DNA from: Planomonospora sp. ID67723
GTDB lineage: Bacteria; Actinomycetota; Actinomycetes; Streptosporangiales; Streptosporangiaceae
Direction of reading: 5' to 3'
Assembly (NCBI RefSeq): GCF_015711605.1
Contig: NZ_JABTEZ010000001.1
Location: forward strand, 958,001 to 1,022,000
DNA: 64,000 bases
Shown: piece by piece, positions 16,074-25,390 of the stretch
Numbering within the stretch: the stretch's first letter is position 1
How the letters are laid out: each line of letters starts with the position of its first letter
Made by a program: the position numbers and the translations under genes
The notes under the pieces: model-generated
What the model saw: the letters and a program-made list of their open reading frames with translations, nothing else
Told to the model about the DNA's origin: nothing
Databases searched by the model: none

Positions 16074-16319
16074 CTAACGCCAGCGGGTGGAAAGCACCAC
16101 ACCGAAGATGATGAAAGCAAACCCGATCAGCAGGTTCCAGTTCTCGAGCGTGCCGATGAAGGGCGCGTTGGGCGCCACGTAGTAAACGGAGATCCACAGG
16201 ATCCCGATGATCCACGAGGCCACCATGACCGGGGCCAGCCAGCGCGGGCTCACCTTGACCTGCTTGGACATCTGCGGCGGGGTGTAGACCGCCTTCTTGC
16301 GAGCCTTGGACTTGGGCAC
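16074..16319 (-). CDS. crgA: Cell division protein CrgA
   Basis: 81 aa, two transmembrane helices (about residues 29-49 and 60-78) with a basic N-terminus MPKSKARKKAVYTPP and a short C-terminal STRWR. Length, the KSKARKK start and the double-helix layout match CrgA/WhiP, which in actinobacteria binds FtsZ, FtsQ/FtsI and other septal proteins and moderates Z-ring growth. Start GTG 16319 has GGAGAAC upstream. It sits, as in Streptomyces and mycobacteria, close to the pknB operon. Confidence 0.92.
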   Translation of the reverse strand: MPKSKARKKAVYTPPQMSKQVKVSPRWLAPVMVASWIIGILWISVYYVAPNAPFIGTLENWNLLIGFAFIIFGVVLSTRWR

Positions 16320-16594
16320 TGGGGTTCTCCTGCGTCAACCCTGCGCGATCCGGAGCGTGCGCAGGTTCTGTCAGCTAGCGTAATCGCTGGTGAGCGACGA
16401 CCGGAGTAAGGATAGTCGGCGCATGCGGGACATGGCGATCCCGCGGGCGCTCCCATTCTCCGCCGAACGGGTCCCGGCGCCCCGGGTGTCGGGCTCTCGG
16501 CCTCCTCCACAGGGCCCGTATCCTCGGATGTCGTGTTCGCCTGGTCCGAGCCGCGCGCTCGTCATCGTCCCTCCGGCCGCGTGGTCGTGGGCCG

Positions 16595-17167
16595 ATGACC
16601 CGCGTCCTCGTCGTGGACAACCACGACAGCTTCGTCCACACCATCGTCCAGTACCTCCGTGAGCTCGGCGCCGACTGCGACGTGCGTCCCCGCGACCACG
16701 TCGCGGTCGAGGACGCCGACGGCTTCGACGGGGTCCTGATCAGCCCCGGGCCCGGCACTCCCGAGGAGGCGGGGGTGAGCGTCCCGCTCGTCGGGCACTG
16801 CGAGGCCCGCGGGCTTCCGCTGCTCGGCGTCTGCCTGGGGCACCAGGCGATCGCGGTGGCGCACGGCGCGACCGTGGCGCGGGCTCCCGAGCTGATGCAC
16901 GGCCGGACGAGCGCGATCTCCCACGACGGGAAGGGTCTCTTCGCCGGGTTGCCGTCCCCGGTCGTCATGACGCGCTACCACTCGCTGGCCGTACGGCCCG
17001 AGACGGTGCCCGAGGTCCTGGAGGTCACCGCGACCACCGCCGACGGGGTGATCATGGGTTTGCGGCACCGTACGGCCCCGGTGGAGGGCGTGCAGTTCCA
17101 CCCCGAGTCGGTGATCTCCGAGCACGGCCACCGGTTGCTCGGAAACTGGCTCGCCGGAATCGTGTAA
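16595..17167 (+). CDS. pabA: Glutamine amidotransferase subunit of aminodeoxychorismate/anthranilate synthase
   Basis: 190 aa. A class I glutamine amidotransferase: SPGPGTPEEAG, nucleophile Cys in GVCLGHQ (about residue 81), and the His-Glu pair in GVQFHPESV. It releases ammonia from glutamine for the chorismate-using partner, which is not in the window. Its place next to the crgA/pknB region is where actinobacteria keep the gene called pabA or trpG, so it probably serves folate and possibly tryptophan synthesis. A strong hairpin downstream separates it from convergent pknB. Confidence 0.88.
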   Translation: MTRVLVVDNHDSFVHTIVQYLRELGADCDVRPRDHVAVEDADGFDGVLISPGPGTPEEAGVSVPLVGHCEARGLPLLGVCLGHQAIAVAHGATVARAPELMHGRTSAISHDGKGLFAGLPSPVVMTRYHSLAVRPETVPEVLEVTATTADGVIMGLRHRTAPVEGVQFHPESVISEHGHRLLGNWLAGIV

Positions 17168-17300
17168 CGCCGCGAGCGTCCCGACCGACTAACCAGTGAG
17201 CCCTTCCGCCATTGCCCCCGAGTGGCGGAGGGGCTCTTCGCATGCGCAGGCGAACCCGTGCGACCCGCACCCGGTGCGCCTGTGCGCGGCCACGTACGCG

Positions 17301-17330
17301 GCAGGGCCCCGCCGACCGGCGGGGCCCTGC
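17301..17330. terminator. Terminator between pabA and pknB
   Basis: 13-bp perfect stem (17301-17313 with 17318-17330), loop GACC, followed on the plus strand by TCTTT. It lies between convergent genes and may act in both directions. Confidence 0.75.
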
Positions 17331-17348
17331 TCTTTCACGTCTCGTCGA

Positions 17349-19223
17349 TCAGCCGTTGTCTCCCGGGGGATCGGTGATGAACGGGTCCTCGGTCTCCGTC
17401 GGGTCCTCGGTCGGGAACGGGTCCTCCGTCGGGTCCGTCGGGTCCTCGGTCGGGAACGTCGGGTTCTCGGTCGGGACCGGAGGCTCCCCGGTGGACACGG
17501 TCAGCACGATCGTGGTGTTCGGCTGGAGCTTGGAGCCGGCCTCGGGCGTCTGGTTCAGCACGGTCCCCTTGGCCTGGGTGCTCGGCTCCTCGTTGATCCT
17601 GACCCGGAATCCGAGGTCCTCGAGCTGGGCCTTCGCGTCGTCGACGTTGTAGCCGAGGACGTTGGGGAGCTCCTGGGCCTCCGCGGGGATGTAGATCCGG
17701 ACCGAGCCGCCCTTGCTGACCTTCTTGCCCGCCTCGGGGTTGCTCTCGAAGACGACGCCCTGCTTGCGGGCGGACGGCTTGGTCTGCACGGTCGCCTTGA
17801 GGCCCAGGTCCTCGAGGATCTGGGTCGCCTCCTCCACGGTCTTGCCGACCAGGACGGGCACCTCGATCTTCTCCACGCCCTTGGAGACGACGAGCGTCAC
17901 CTCGCTGCCCTTGGCGACGTCGGTGTTGGCGGGGGGCCGGGTCTCGATGACCGAGCCCTTGTCCTGCTCGTCGCTGAACTCCTCGGTCGTCGTGACCTTC
18001 AGTCCCATACCCTCCAGGGTCTTGATCGCCGAGGCCTCCGTCTGGGAGGCCAGCGGCGGGATCGTCACCTTCCCCCCGTCGGTGGTGGTGCCGGGAGAGC
18101 TCAGGAACATGTAGCCGACGCCGATGAAAGCGCCGATGACCAGGAGCGGGATCAGGATCCAGGCGGCCGTCTTGACCGCGGCGTTGCCGCCGCTCTGCTG
18201 GCGGCGGCGGCCGCGCTCGCCGCGCCCGCCCTCCTCCTGGCCGTACTCGTAGGGCGGGACGGCGGTGGTGCGCTGCGTGACAGGGCCGCCGGGACCGGGC
18301 GGCTGCTGCTGCATGGTCCGGGTGGCCCCGCCGTAGCCGCCTGCGGTCATCGCCATCGTCTGGGCGTCCGTCGGCATGCCCGACATGGCCCGCTGGATGT
18401 CGGCCCGCATCTCCCCGGCGTTCTGGTAGCGGTGCGCCGGGTCCTTCGCCATCGACTTGAGCACGATGGCGTCGGCCCACTTGGGGATCTCCGGGTCGAT
18501 CTGCGACGGCGGGATCGGGTCCTCGCGCACGTGCTGGTAGGCGATGGCCACCGGGGAGTCGCCGGTGAACGGCGGCTGCCCGGTCAGCAGCTCGTACAGC
18601 ACGCAGCCGGTGGAGTAGATGTCGCTGCGGGCGTCGACCCGCTCGCCCCGGGCCTGCTCCGGCGAGAGGTACTGCGCGGTCCCGATGACCTGCGCGGTCT
18701 GGGTCATGGTCGCGGCCGAGTCGGCCATGGCGCGGGCGATGCCGAAGTCCATGACCTTGACGTCGCCGTTGCGGGTGATCATGATGTTCGCCGGTTTGAT
18801 GTCCCGGTGCACGATGCCGCCGCGGTGGCTGTAGTCCAGCGCCCGCAGGATCCCGTCGACCAGCTCGGCCGCGCGCTCGGGCAACAGCCGGCGGTCGGCC
18901 CTGAGCAGGTCGCGCAGGGTGCTGCCGTCGACGTACTCCATCACGATGTAGGGGACGGGTGCCCCCTCCGAGGTGTCCTCGCCCGTGTCGTAGACCGCGA
19001 CGATGGACGGGTGGTTCAGTGACGCGGCGGACTGCGCCTCCCGGCGGAACCGCGCCTGGAAGGTGTGGTCCCTGGCCAGGTCCGCGCGAAGGGTCTTGAT
19101 CGCGACCACTCGGTCCAGCCGGATGTCCCGGGCGCGATAGACCTCGGCCATGCCGCCACGGCCGACGACGCCGTCAAGCTCGTAGCGATCGCCGAGGCGT
19201 CGGGGCTGAGTCATTTCCTGCAC
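17349..19223 (-). CDS. pknB: Ser/Thr protein kinase PknB with PASTA domains
   Basis: 624 aa. Kinase domain about 14-275: P-loop GRGGMAEVY (21-29), Lys43, HRDIKPAN with catalytic Asp141, DFG 159-161, and activation-loop Thr172/Thr174 matching the PknB autophosphorylation site. TM about 353-374, then three extracellular PASTA repeats (about 382-575) and a Thr/Glu/Asp/Pro repeat tail (PTEDPTDPTEDP). PASTA domains bind muropeptides or lipid II, and the kinase controls cell-wall growth. Mycobacterial PknB has four PASTA repeats; I count three. Start GTG 19223 or ATG 19214. Last gene of the operon, 73 bp after pknA. Confidence 0.95.
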   Translation of the reverse strand: MQEMTQPRRLGDRYELDGVVGRGGMAEVYRARDIRLDRVVAIKTLRADLARDHTFQARFRREAQSAASLNHPSIVAVYDTGEDTSEGAPVPYIVMEYVDGSTLRDLLRADRRLLPERAAELVDGILRALDYSHRGGIVHRDIKPANIMITRNGDVKVMDFGIARAMADSAATMTQTAQVIGTAQYLSPEQARGERVDARSDIYSTGCVLYELLTGQPPFTGDSPVAIAYQHVREDPIPPSQIDPEIPKWADAIVLKSMAKDPAHRYQNAGEMRADIQRAMSGMPTDAQTMAMTAGGYGGATRTMQQQPPGPGGPVTQRTTAVPPYEYGQEEGGRGERGRRRQQSGGNAAVKTAAWILIPLLVIGAFIGVGYMFLSSPGTTTDGGKVTIPPLASQTEASAIKTLEGMGLKVTTTEEFSDEQDKGSVIETRPPANTDVAKGSEVTLVVSKGVEKIEVPVLVGKTVEEATQILEDLGLKATVQTKPSARKQGVVFESNPEAGKKVSKGGSVRIYIPAEAQELPNVLGYNVDDAKAQLEDLGFRVRINEEPSTQAKGTVLNQTPEAGSKLQPNTTIVLTVSTGEPPVPTENPTFPTEDPTDPTEDPFPTEDPTETEDPFITDPPGDNG

Positions 19224-19296
19224 TGTCCCTTACCGTTCATCTTGGGTGCCGGTGGGCTCTCGGGCCACCGGTGTCCATCATCGACCCCGTGACGCA

Positions 19297-20724
19297 TCAC
19301 GTCTCCCCGTTCGGCGGGGTTGTGTCCCCGGGGTCGGGAGTGTCACTCGGTGTCAGGCTCGGTGTCACCGTCGGGGTCGGGGGTGGCGGGGTCTGGGTGG
19401 TCGGGCTGGGGCTCGGGGTCGGAGGCTTCGTCGGCCGGGCGGTGGGCGTGGCCGACGTACTTACCGTAGCCGACGGCGACGGCGAGGACCGGGGCGACTT
19501 GGCGGGAGAGGCCGAGGGGCGGGTCGTCGCCGGTTTGCTCCTGCCCGGTTTGGCCGTGGGCGACCTCGTCCCCGGAGTGGGAGGCGTGAACGGCTCCGCG
19601 GACCCGCCGTCGTCCCGCCGGTCGGACAGGTCCTGGATCGCCAGCGTGCCCAGCCCCACGGCGGCGGCGCATCCGGCCGTCACCACGACGATCACACCCG
19701 CCCGCCGCAGCCCGCGGCGCCCCGGGGCCATCCGTACGGCCTCCGCCGTACGGGGTGGGGAGTCCGGGCCGCCGACCGGCACGGGCCCCGGGTAGGGGGC
19801 CGGGGAGTCCTGCGTGACGTCCTCCGCCCACGCGGCATCCGGCGGCACGGAGCCGGGCGCCGCCGGCCGGCCGACGGGGTCGGTGAGCATGCTCAGCTCC
19901 ATCGCGCCCGCCGTGACGAGCGACTCGCGCAGCACGTGGGCCCGGTTCGCCAGCTCGCTGGCTCCGGCCGGGCGGCGGGCCGGATCCTTGGCCAGGCACG
20001 CCGTCACCAGGTCCCGCACGGCGGCCGGGACGCTCTCCGGCAGCGGCGGCGGCGGGTCGTTGAGGTGCATCAGCGCGATCGCCACCTGGTTGTCGGCGAC
20101 GAACGGCGGACGGCCGGCCAGGCACTCGTAGGCCACGACGCCCAGCGAGTAGAGGTCGGTGGCGGGCGTCAGCGTGGTCCCGGAGGCCTGCTCCGGGCTG
20201 ACGTACTGCGCGGTGCCGAGGACCGTCCCGGTCTGGGTCACCGGTGCCGCCTCCAGCGCCCTGGCGATCCCGAAGTCGGTGATCTTGACCGTGCCGGTCT
20301 CGGTGACCAGCAGGTTCCCGGGCTTGACGTCCCGGTGGATGATCCCCGAGCGGTGCGCGGCGTGCAGGGCCCTGGCGGTCTGGGCGACCACGTCGAGCGT
20401 GACCTCGGCGCCCAGCGTGCCGTTGCGGGCCAGGATGTTCGCCAGCGACTCCCCGGAGACCAGCTCCATCACGAGGTAGGCGACATCCCCGTCCTCGCCG
20501 TAGTCGTAGACCTGGGCGATGCCGGGGTCGGCCAGCCCGGCTGCGATCCTCGCCTCGGTGCGGAACCGCTCACGGAAGTGCGGGTCGGCCGCCACATGGG
20601 TGCGCAGCAGCTTCACGGCCACCTCGCGGGCGAGCAGCTCGTCCCTGGCCCGCCAGACCTCGCCCATGCCGCCAGCGGCGATCCGCCCCAGCGGGCGGTA
20701 TCGGCCACTGAGCAACGACGTCAT
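19297..20724 (-). CDS. pknA: Ser/Thr protein kinase PknA
   Basis: 475 aa. Kinase domain about 8-265: AAGGMGEVW P-loop, Lys38, HRDVKPGN with Asp132, DFG 150-152 and an activation loop with VTQTGTVLGTAQYVSPEQ. A single TM segment lies at about 345-365 (AGVIVVVTAGCAAAVGLG) and the short outer tail is Pro/Thr/Ser-rich with no PASTA domain. Order and partners identify it as PknA, which phosphorylates division and wall proteins together with PknB. It overlaps pbpA by four bases, indicating translational coupling. Confidence 0.93.
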   Translation of the reverse strand: MTSLLSGRYRPLGRIAAGGMGEVWRARDELLAREVAVKLLRTHVAADPHFRERFRTEARIAAGLADPGIAQVYDYGEDGDVAYLVMELVSGESLANILARNGTLGAEVTLDVVAQTARALHAAHRSGIIHRDVKPGNLLVTETGTVKITDFGIARALEAAPVTQTGTVLGTAQYVSPEQASGTTLTPATDLYSLGVVAYECLAGRPPFVADNQVAIALMHLNDPPPPLPESVPAAVRDLVTACLAKDPARRPAGASELANRAHVLRESLVTAGAMELSMLTDPVGRPAAPGSVPPDAAWAEDVTQDSPAPYPGPVPVGGPDSPPRTAEAVRMAPGRRGLRRAGVIVVVTAGCAAAVGLGTLAIQDLSDRRDDGGSAEPFTPPTPGTRSPTAKPGRSKPATTRPSASPAKSPRSSPSPSATVSTSATPTARPTKPPTPSPSPTTQTPPPPTPTVTPSLTPSDTPDPGDTTPPNGET

Positions 20725-22181
20725 CTACCCAGCACCGCTTCCATCACGCTCTTGGCGATGGGGGCCGCGGTCTGGCCGCCGGAGGCGTCGTTGCCGGCGC
20801 TGCCGGACTCGACGATCAGCGCGACCGCGATCTTCGGGTCGTCGGCCGGGGCGAAGGAGATGAACCACGCGTGCGGGGCGCGGCCTTCGGCGGTCTCCGC
20901 GGTGCCGGTCTTGCCGCCGACCTTCACCCCGGGGATCTTCGCAGCGCCGGCGGTGCCGAGCTCGACGACGTTGACCATCATCTCCTGGAGCTTGGCCGCG
21001 TTCTCCTCGCTGATCGCGGTGTCGAGCTCCTCGGGGTCGGCGGTCTCGATCTCGCCGCCCTCGGCGTCGGCGACCTTCTTCACCAGGTACGGCTTCATGA
21101 CCACGCCGTCGTTGGCGATCCCGGCGGCGATCATGGCCATCTGCAGCGGCGTCATCTGGTTGCTGCGCTGGCCGATCGAGGCCTGGGCGAGCGCGGCCTG
21201 GTCCTCCTCCGGGCCGATGCTGCTGGCGGCGACCGGCATCGGGATCTTCAGCGGGTTCCCGTCGCCGATGCCGAACTTGGCCGCCTGGTCCTTCATCGTC
21301 TCGTAGCCGAGGTCCATGCCGATCTTGCCGAACGGCGTGTTGCAGGACTTCTCCAGCGCGAACGAGAGCGTCACCCGGCCGGCGCCGCACGCCGCGCCGC
21401 CGTAGTTGGGCAGGTCCGCGGTGGTGTTGGGCAGGTCGAGCCGCTGCGGCGCGTCCACCTGGGACTGCGGGCCGAGGGAGTCGTCGCTCTCCAGGTAGGC
21501 CGCCATGGTGACGACCTTGAAGGTCGAGCCCGGCGGGTAGGTGCGCTCGATCGCCCGGTTGACCAGCGGCTTGTCCTCGTCCTTGTCCAGCTTGTTGTAG
21601 GCCGCGTTGACCTTGGCCTTGTCCGCGGGGGCGAGCAGGTTGGGGTCGTAGGTGGGGATGGAGACCATCGCGAGGACGGCGCCGGTCTTCGGCTCGATCG
21701 CGACCAGCGCGCCCTTCCTGCCGCTCGCGCCGAGCGCCTTGTAGGCCGCCTCCTGCGCTTTGGGGTTGATGGTCAGCTCGACGTTGGCGCCCTTGGTCGT
21801 CTTGCCGGTGAACAGGTCGATGCCGCGCCGGATGACCAGGTCGGCGCTGGAGCCGTCGAGCAGGTCGTTCGTCTCCCCCTCGATGTCGCGGGCGCTCTCC
21901 GGGGCGAAGAAGCCGGTGACCGGCGCGTAGACCTCGCCGCCGGGATAGCGGCGCGCGAACCGGGTCTCCGGGTCGCCGGTGTCGACCGACTCGGCGAGCA
22001 CCTTCTTGCCCGCGGTGATCAGACCGCGCTCGACCTCGTAGCGGGCGAAGAAGTTGCGCCGGTCGCGGGAGTCCTTCCGCAGGTCGTCGGCCCGTACGGC
22101 CTGCAGGTAGTTGACGTTGACCATGAGCAGGCCGAACATGACCATGCAGGCCAGGGCGGCGCGCTTGAGGGTGCCGTTCAT
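20721..22181 (-). CDS. pbpA: Penicillin-binding protein PbpA (class B transpeptidase)
   Basis: 486 aa. N-terminal TM anchor (about 7-27), a dimerisation region with RNFFARYEVERGLI, and a transpeptidase domain with the active-site SxxK Ser219-Thr-Phe-Lys222, an SxN-type motif in the KSCNTPFG region, and KTGTAE near residue 424. It cross-links peptidoglycan, works with the neighbouring RodA glycosyltransferase, and is a substrate of PknB in mycobacteria. Four-base overlaps with both neighbours. Confidence 0.93.
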   Translation of the reverse strand: MNGTLKRAALACMVMFGLLMVNVNYLQAVRADDLRKDSRDRRNFFARYEVERGLITAGKKVLAESVDTGDPETRFARRYPGGEVYAPVTGFFAPESARDIEGETNDLLDGSSADLVIRRGIDLFTGKTTKGANVELTINPKAQEAAYKALGASGRKGALVAIEPKTGAVLAMVSIPTYDPNLLAPADKAKVNAAYNKLDKDEDKPLVNRAIERTYPPGSTFKVVTMAAYLESDDSLGPQSQVDAPQRLDLPNTTADLPNYGGAACGAGRVTLSFALEKSCNTPFGKIGMDLGYETMKDQAAKFGIGDGNPLKIPMPVAASSIGPEEDQAALAQASIGQRSNQMTPLQMAMIAAGIANDGVVMKPYLVKKVADAEGGEIETADPEELDTAISEENAAKLQEMMVNVVELGTAGAAKIPGVKVGGKTGTAETAEGRAPHAWFISFAPADDPKIAVALIVESGSAGNDASGGQTAAPIAKSVMEAVLGR

Positions 22182-23563
22182 CGCTGGAACACCTGCGTCA
22201 TTCCTTCGTCCTGGATGGCCTGGGGCGGCGGCCTCCTGGCCGCGTCCGACATCCGTACCAGCAAGGCGATGAGGATCCAGTTGGCCAGCAGCGCCGAGCC
22301 GCCCTGCGACATGAACGGGGTGACCAGGCCGGTGAGCGGGATCAGGTTGGTGACGCCGCCGACGATGATGAAGATCTGCCAGGCGAGGATGAACGACAGG
22401 CCGCCCGCCAGCAGCTTGGAGAACGGGTCGCGGGCCGCGAGCGCGGTGCGCAGGCCCCGCTCGACCAGCAGCCCGTAGATCATCAGCAGCGCCATCAGGC
22501 CGGTCAGGCCCAGCTCCTCGCCGATCGCGGCGAAGATGAAGTCGGAGAAGGCCAGCGGGATCAGCCCGGGGTGGCCCTGGCCGAGCCCGGTGCCGAGGAT
22601 GCCGCCCTGGCTCATGCCGAACAGGCCTTCCATGAGCTGCGCGCTGCCGCCCAGCTCACGGTCGAACAGCGCGCGGTCCTCGGGGTTCTGGAAGACCTCC
22701 CACCGGGCGTAGACGTGATCGAAGAGCGCACCGGCCAGGATCGCGCCGCCGACGAAGAGCAGGACGCCGATCAGGACCCAGGAGGTGCGCTGGGTGGCGA
22801 TGTAGAGCATCGCGATGAACGTGCCGAAGATCAGCAGCGAGGAGCCGAGGTCCTTCTGCAGGACCAGCACGCCGAGGCTGAGCCCCCAGGTGATGAGGAT
22901 CGGGCCGAGGTCGCGGGCCCGGGGCAGGTCGATGAAGAGCAGCCGCCGCCCGGCCAGCGCCAGCACGTCGCGCTTGGCGACCAGGTAGCCGGCGAAGAAG
23001 ACGATCAGGGCGAGCTTGGCGAGCTCGGCCGGCTGCAGCGTGAAGCCGGCGACGCCGATCCAGATGCGGGCGCCGTTGATCTCCTGGCCGAGGAACGGGA
23101 TCAGCGGCGAGATGAGCAGCAGCAGGCCGAGGGCGCCGGCGGTGTAGGTCAGACGCTGCAGCGCGCGGTGGTCGCGCAGCACGATCAGCGTCACGGTGAA
23201 GACGACCACCCCGACGGCGGTCCAGAGCAGCTGGGTGGTGGCCGAGGCGCCGCCCTTGCCGCCCGCGCCCACCTCCAGGCGGTAGATCATCACCAGGCCG
23301 AGGCCGTTGATCAGCGTCACCAGGGGCAGGATCAGGGGGTCGGCCCAGGGCGCGAACTTCGCCAGCACCAGGTAGGCGGCGAGCATGAAGGCGCCCAGGC
23401 CGAGGCCGTAGGTGAGCATGCCCGAGGGGATCTTCTGGTCGATGCCCATGCCGACGGCGGCGTAGGCGGCCATCACGACCAGGACCGCGAAGGCGAGCAT
23501 CACCAGCTGCGCCATCCGCCGCTTGGCCGGCAGGGGGACGGGTTCGACGCTGGGGGCACTCAT
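22178..23563 (-). CDS. rodA: RodA/FtsW-family SEDS peptidoglycan glycosyltransferase
   Basis: 461 aa, about 12 hydrophobic segments. SEDS signatures include the QPAELAKLALIVFFAGYL region, KDLGSSLLIFGTF, and the SDFIFAAIGEELGL and LVTPFMSQGGSALLANW segments. It polymerises lipid II into glycan strands and pairs with PbpA, whose gene it overlaps by four bases. Gene order pstP-rodA-pbpA identifies it as RodA rather than FtsW. Confidence 0.94.
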   Translation of the reverse strand: MSAPSVEPVPLPAKRRMAQLVMLAFAVLVVMAAYAAVGMGIDQKIPSGMLTYGLGLGAFMLAAYLVLAKFAPWADPLILPLVTLINGLGLVMIYRLEVGAGGKGGASATTQLLWTAVGVVVFTVTLIVLRDHRALQRLTYTAGALGLLLLISPLIPFLGQEINGARIWIGVAGFTLQPAELAKLALIVFFAGYLVAKRDVLALAGRRLLFIDLPRARDLGPILITWGLSLGVLVLQKDLGSSLLIFGTFIAMLYIATQRTSWVLIGVLLFVGGAILAGALFDHVYARWEVFQNPEDRALFDRELGGSAQLMEGLFGMSQGGILGTGLGQGHPGLIPLAFSDFIFAAIGEELGLTGLMALLMIYGLLVERGLRTALAARDPFSKLLAGGLSFILAWQIFIIVGGVTNLIPLTGLVTPFMSQGGSALLANWILIALLVRMSDAARRPPPQAIQDEGMTQVFQR

Positions 23564-24903
23564 GTGTTCGTGGGCCTCGGGGTCGCGGTGCCGCCGGACT
23601 TCGGGGTCGCGGTGCCGCCGGGTTTGGGGGTCACGGCGGGGGTCGGCGTGGGGCTCGCGGTGGAGCCGTCCGTGTTCTCCCCGGACGCGACCCTGAGCTC
23701 CTCGACCTTCTTGACGCCCGCAGCCTTGTCGGCGACGGGGATGCCGTTGCGGACCTGCTTCTGCTCGGTGGGGCCCAGCGCGGCGACGGACACGGTGGAG
23801 TGGTGGACCGGGTCGAAGAGCTCGAAGGGGCCGAGCGTGGTGTTCACCCCCTGGTAGACCACGATCTCCTCACCTCGCAATCCCACGAAATACTGGTCGT
23901 CGAGCCACTGGTTGCCGAAATACCAGCCTAGGCCGCCGCCGACGAGGGCGACGCCGCCCACGGCGGCCAGCAGCGGCCACAGCCGGCGCGTCCGGACCGG
24001 TCGTGCCGCGGCCCGGACGCGCGGCTCCTCGTCGTCCAGATCGTCGTCGGTGATGACGGGCTGGGGCATGGTGGCCGGGTTGGCGCGGCCGCCCGGGGCC
24101 TCCGGCGCCTGCTGGGAGCGGCTGAGAGTGGATCCCGCGGCCCCCACCACGGCCGCCTCGCCGGAGGGCGGGACGCCCTCGTCCACCTCCAGCACGTCGG
24201 CGATCACGCAGGTGATGTTGTCCGGGCCGCCGCCGCGGTTGGCCAGGTCGATGAGCGTGCGCACGACCGTCTCGGGGTCGTCGATGGTGGAGAGCGTGTG
24301 GTGCAGCGTCTCCGCGCTCACCACGCCGGACAGGCCGTCGGAGCAGAGCAGGTAGCGGTCGCCGAGCTGGGCCTCGCGCAGCGACAGGTCGGGGTCGACC
24401 TCACCGCTGCCGTCCAGCGCGCGCAGCAGGATCGACCGCTGGGGATGGGTGGCCGCCTCCTCCTGGGTGATCCGGCCGTCGTCCACCAGGGACTGCACGA
24501 GGGTGTGGTCGTGCGTGATCTGGTAGAGCTCACCGGAACGCAGCAGGTAGGCGCGGGAGTCGCCGACATGGACCAGGGCGACCCTCGTGCCGGACCACAA
24601 CATGGCGGTCAGCGTGGTGCCCATGCCCTTGAGGCTGGGGTCCCGCCCCACCATCTCGTGGAGCCGGCGGTTGGCGTCGCGGACCGCGGCCTCGATGGCG
24701 CCGAGCAGGTCGCCCCCGAACGCGTCCTCGTCGAGGGACGACATGGCGGCGATGGCGACCGAGCTGGCCACCTCACCGTGTGCGTGCCCGCCCATGCCGT
24801 CGGCGACGGCGAGCAGACGGCCGCTGGCGTACGCCGAGTCCTCGTTGCCCTCGCGGAGGAGGCCGACGTCGGAGCGGGCTGCGTAACGGAGTGCGATGGT
24901 CAT
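23560..24903 (-). CDS. pstP: PP2C-family Ser/Thr phosphatase PstP
   Basis: 447 aa. The PP2C domain occupies about 1-238 with metal-binding motifs REGNEDS, VADGMGGHAHG, LVHVGDSRAYLL, LLCSDGLSGVV and GGPDNITCVIADV. A linker leads to one TM segment (about 311-330, LLAAVGGVALVGGGLGWYFG) and an outer domain ending in Thr/Pro/Gly repeats. It reverses PknA/PknB phosphorylation. Overlaps of four bases with rodA and fhaB mark a tightly coupled operon. Confidence 0.94.
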   Translation of the reverse strand: MTIALRYAARSDVGLLREGNEDSAYASGRLLAVADGMGGHAHGEVASSVAIAAMSSLDEDAFGGDLLGAIEAAVRDANRRLHEMVGRDPSLKGMGTTLTAMLWSGTRVALVHVGDSRAYLLRSGELYQITHDHTLVQSLVDDGRITQEEAATHPQRSILLRALDGSGEVDPDLSLREAQLGDRYLLCSDGLSGVVSAETLHHTLSTIDDPETVVRTLIDLANRGGGPDNITCVIADVLEVDEGVPPSGEAAVVGAAGSTLSRSQQAPEAPGGRANPATMPQPVITDDDLDDEEPRVRAAARPVRTRRLWPLLAAVGGVALVGGGLGWYFGNQWLDDQYFVGLRGEEIVVYQGVNTTLGPFELFDPVHHSTVSVAALGPTEQKQVRNGIPVADKAAGVKKVEELRVASGENTDGSTASPTPTPAVTPKPGGTATPKSGGTATPRPTNT

Positions 24904-25373
24904 TTGCGCAATTCGATGACGGTCTTACCGATGCGGATCGGAACACCGAGCGGCACCGGGGTCGGACGGGTGACTTTGGAACGGTCGAGATAGGTGCCGT
25001 TGGTCGAACCGAGATCTTCCACGATCCACTGACCGTCCTGGGGGAAGAGCCGGGCGTGCCGGCTGGAGGCGTAGTCGTCGCTGACCACCAGCGTGGCGTC
25101 GTTCGCCCGGCCGATGGTGATGGGCGTTTCCGAGAGGGTAATGGTGGTGCCCTGCAGGGGGCCACCGGTGACCACCATCTGCCGGGGTTCCCCCTTCCCC
25201 TTCTTTGGTTTGGCCGGGGCCTTGACCGGCTTGGGCGCCTTGCGCGCGGGAGCGGCGGCGGCCGTACGGGATCCGAACAAGTCTGTCCGGATCACACCGA
25301 CCGCGGCAATCACGAAGAACCACAGCACCGCGAGGAACGCGAGCCGGATCAGCAGCAGCGTGAGCTCGGACAT
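24900..25373 (-). CDS. fhaB: FHA-domain protein FhaB (FipA-like)
   Basis: 157 aa. An N-terminal TM helix (LTLLLIRLAFLAVLWFFVI, about 4-22) precedes a basic Ala/Lys/Pro linker and an FHA domain: ITIGRANDATLVVSDDYASS, SRHARLF and DLGSTNGTYLD, the phosphothreonine-binding loops. In mycobacteria FhaB/FipA links FtsZ and FtsQ in response to PknA phosphorylation. Four-base overlap with pstP and 17 bp after fhaA. Confidence 0.93.
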   Translation of the reverse strand: MSELTLLLIRLAFLAVLWFFVIAAVGVIRTDLFGSRTAAAAPARKAPKPVKAPAKPKKGKGEPRQMVVTGGPLQGTTITLSETPITIGRANDATLVVSDDYASSRHARLFPQDGQWIVEDLGSTNGTYLDRSKVTRPTPVPLGVPIRIGKTVIELRK

Positions 25374-25390
25374 GGACCGTCTGTTTACCT

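Noticed and set aside
17333-17344. Half parS-like TTTCACGT near the pknB stop
   Set aside because: Only one half-site matches; the other half (CTCGTC) does not.
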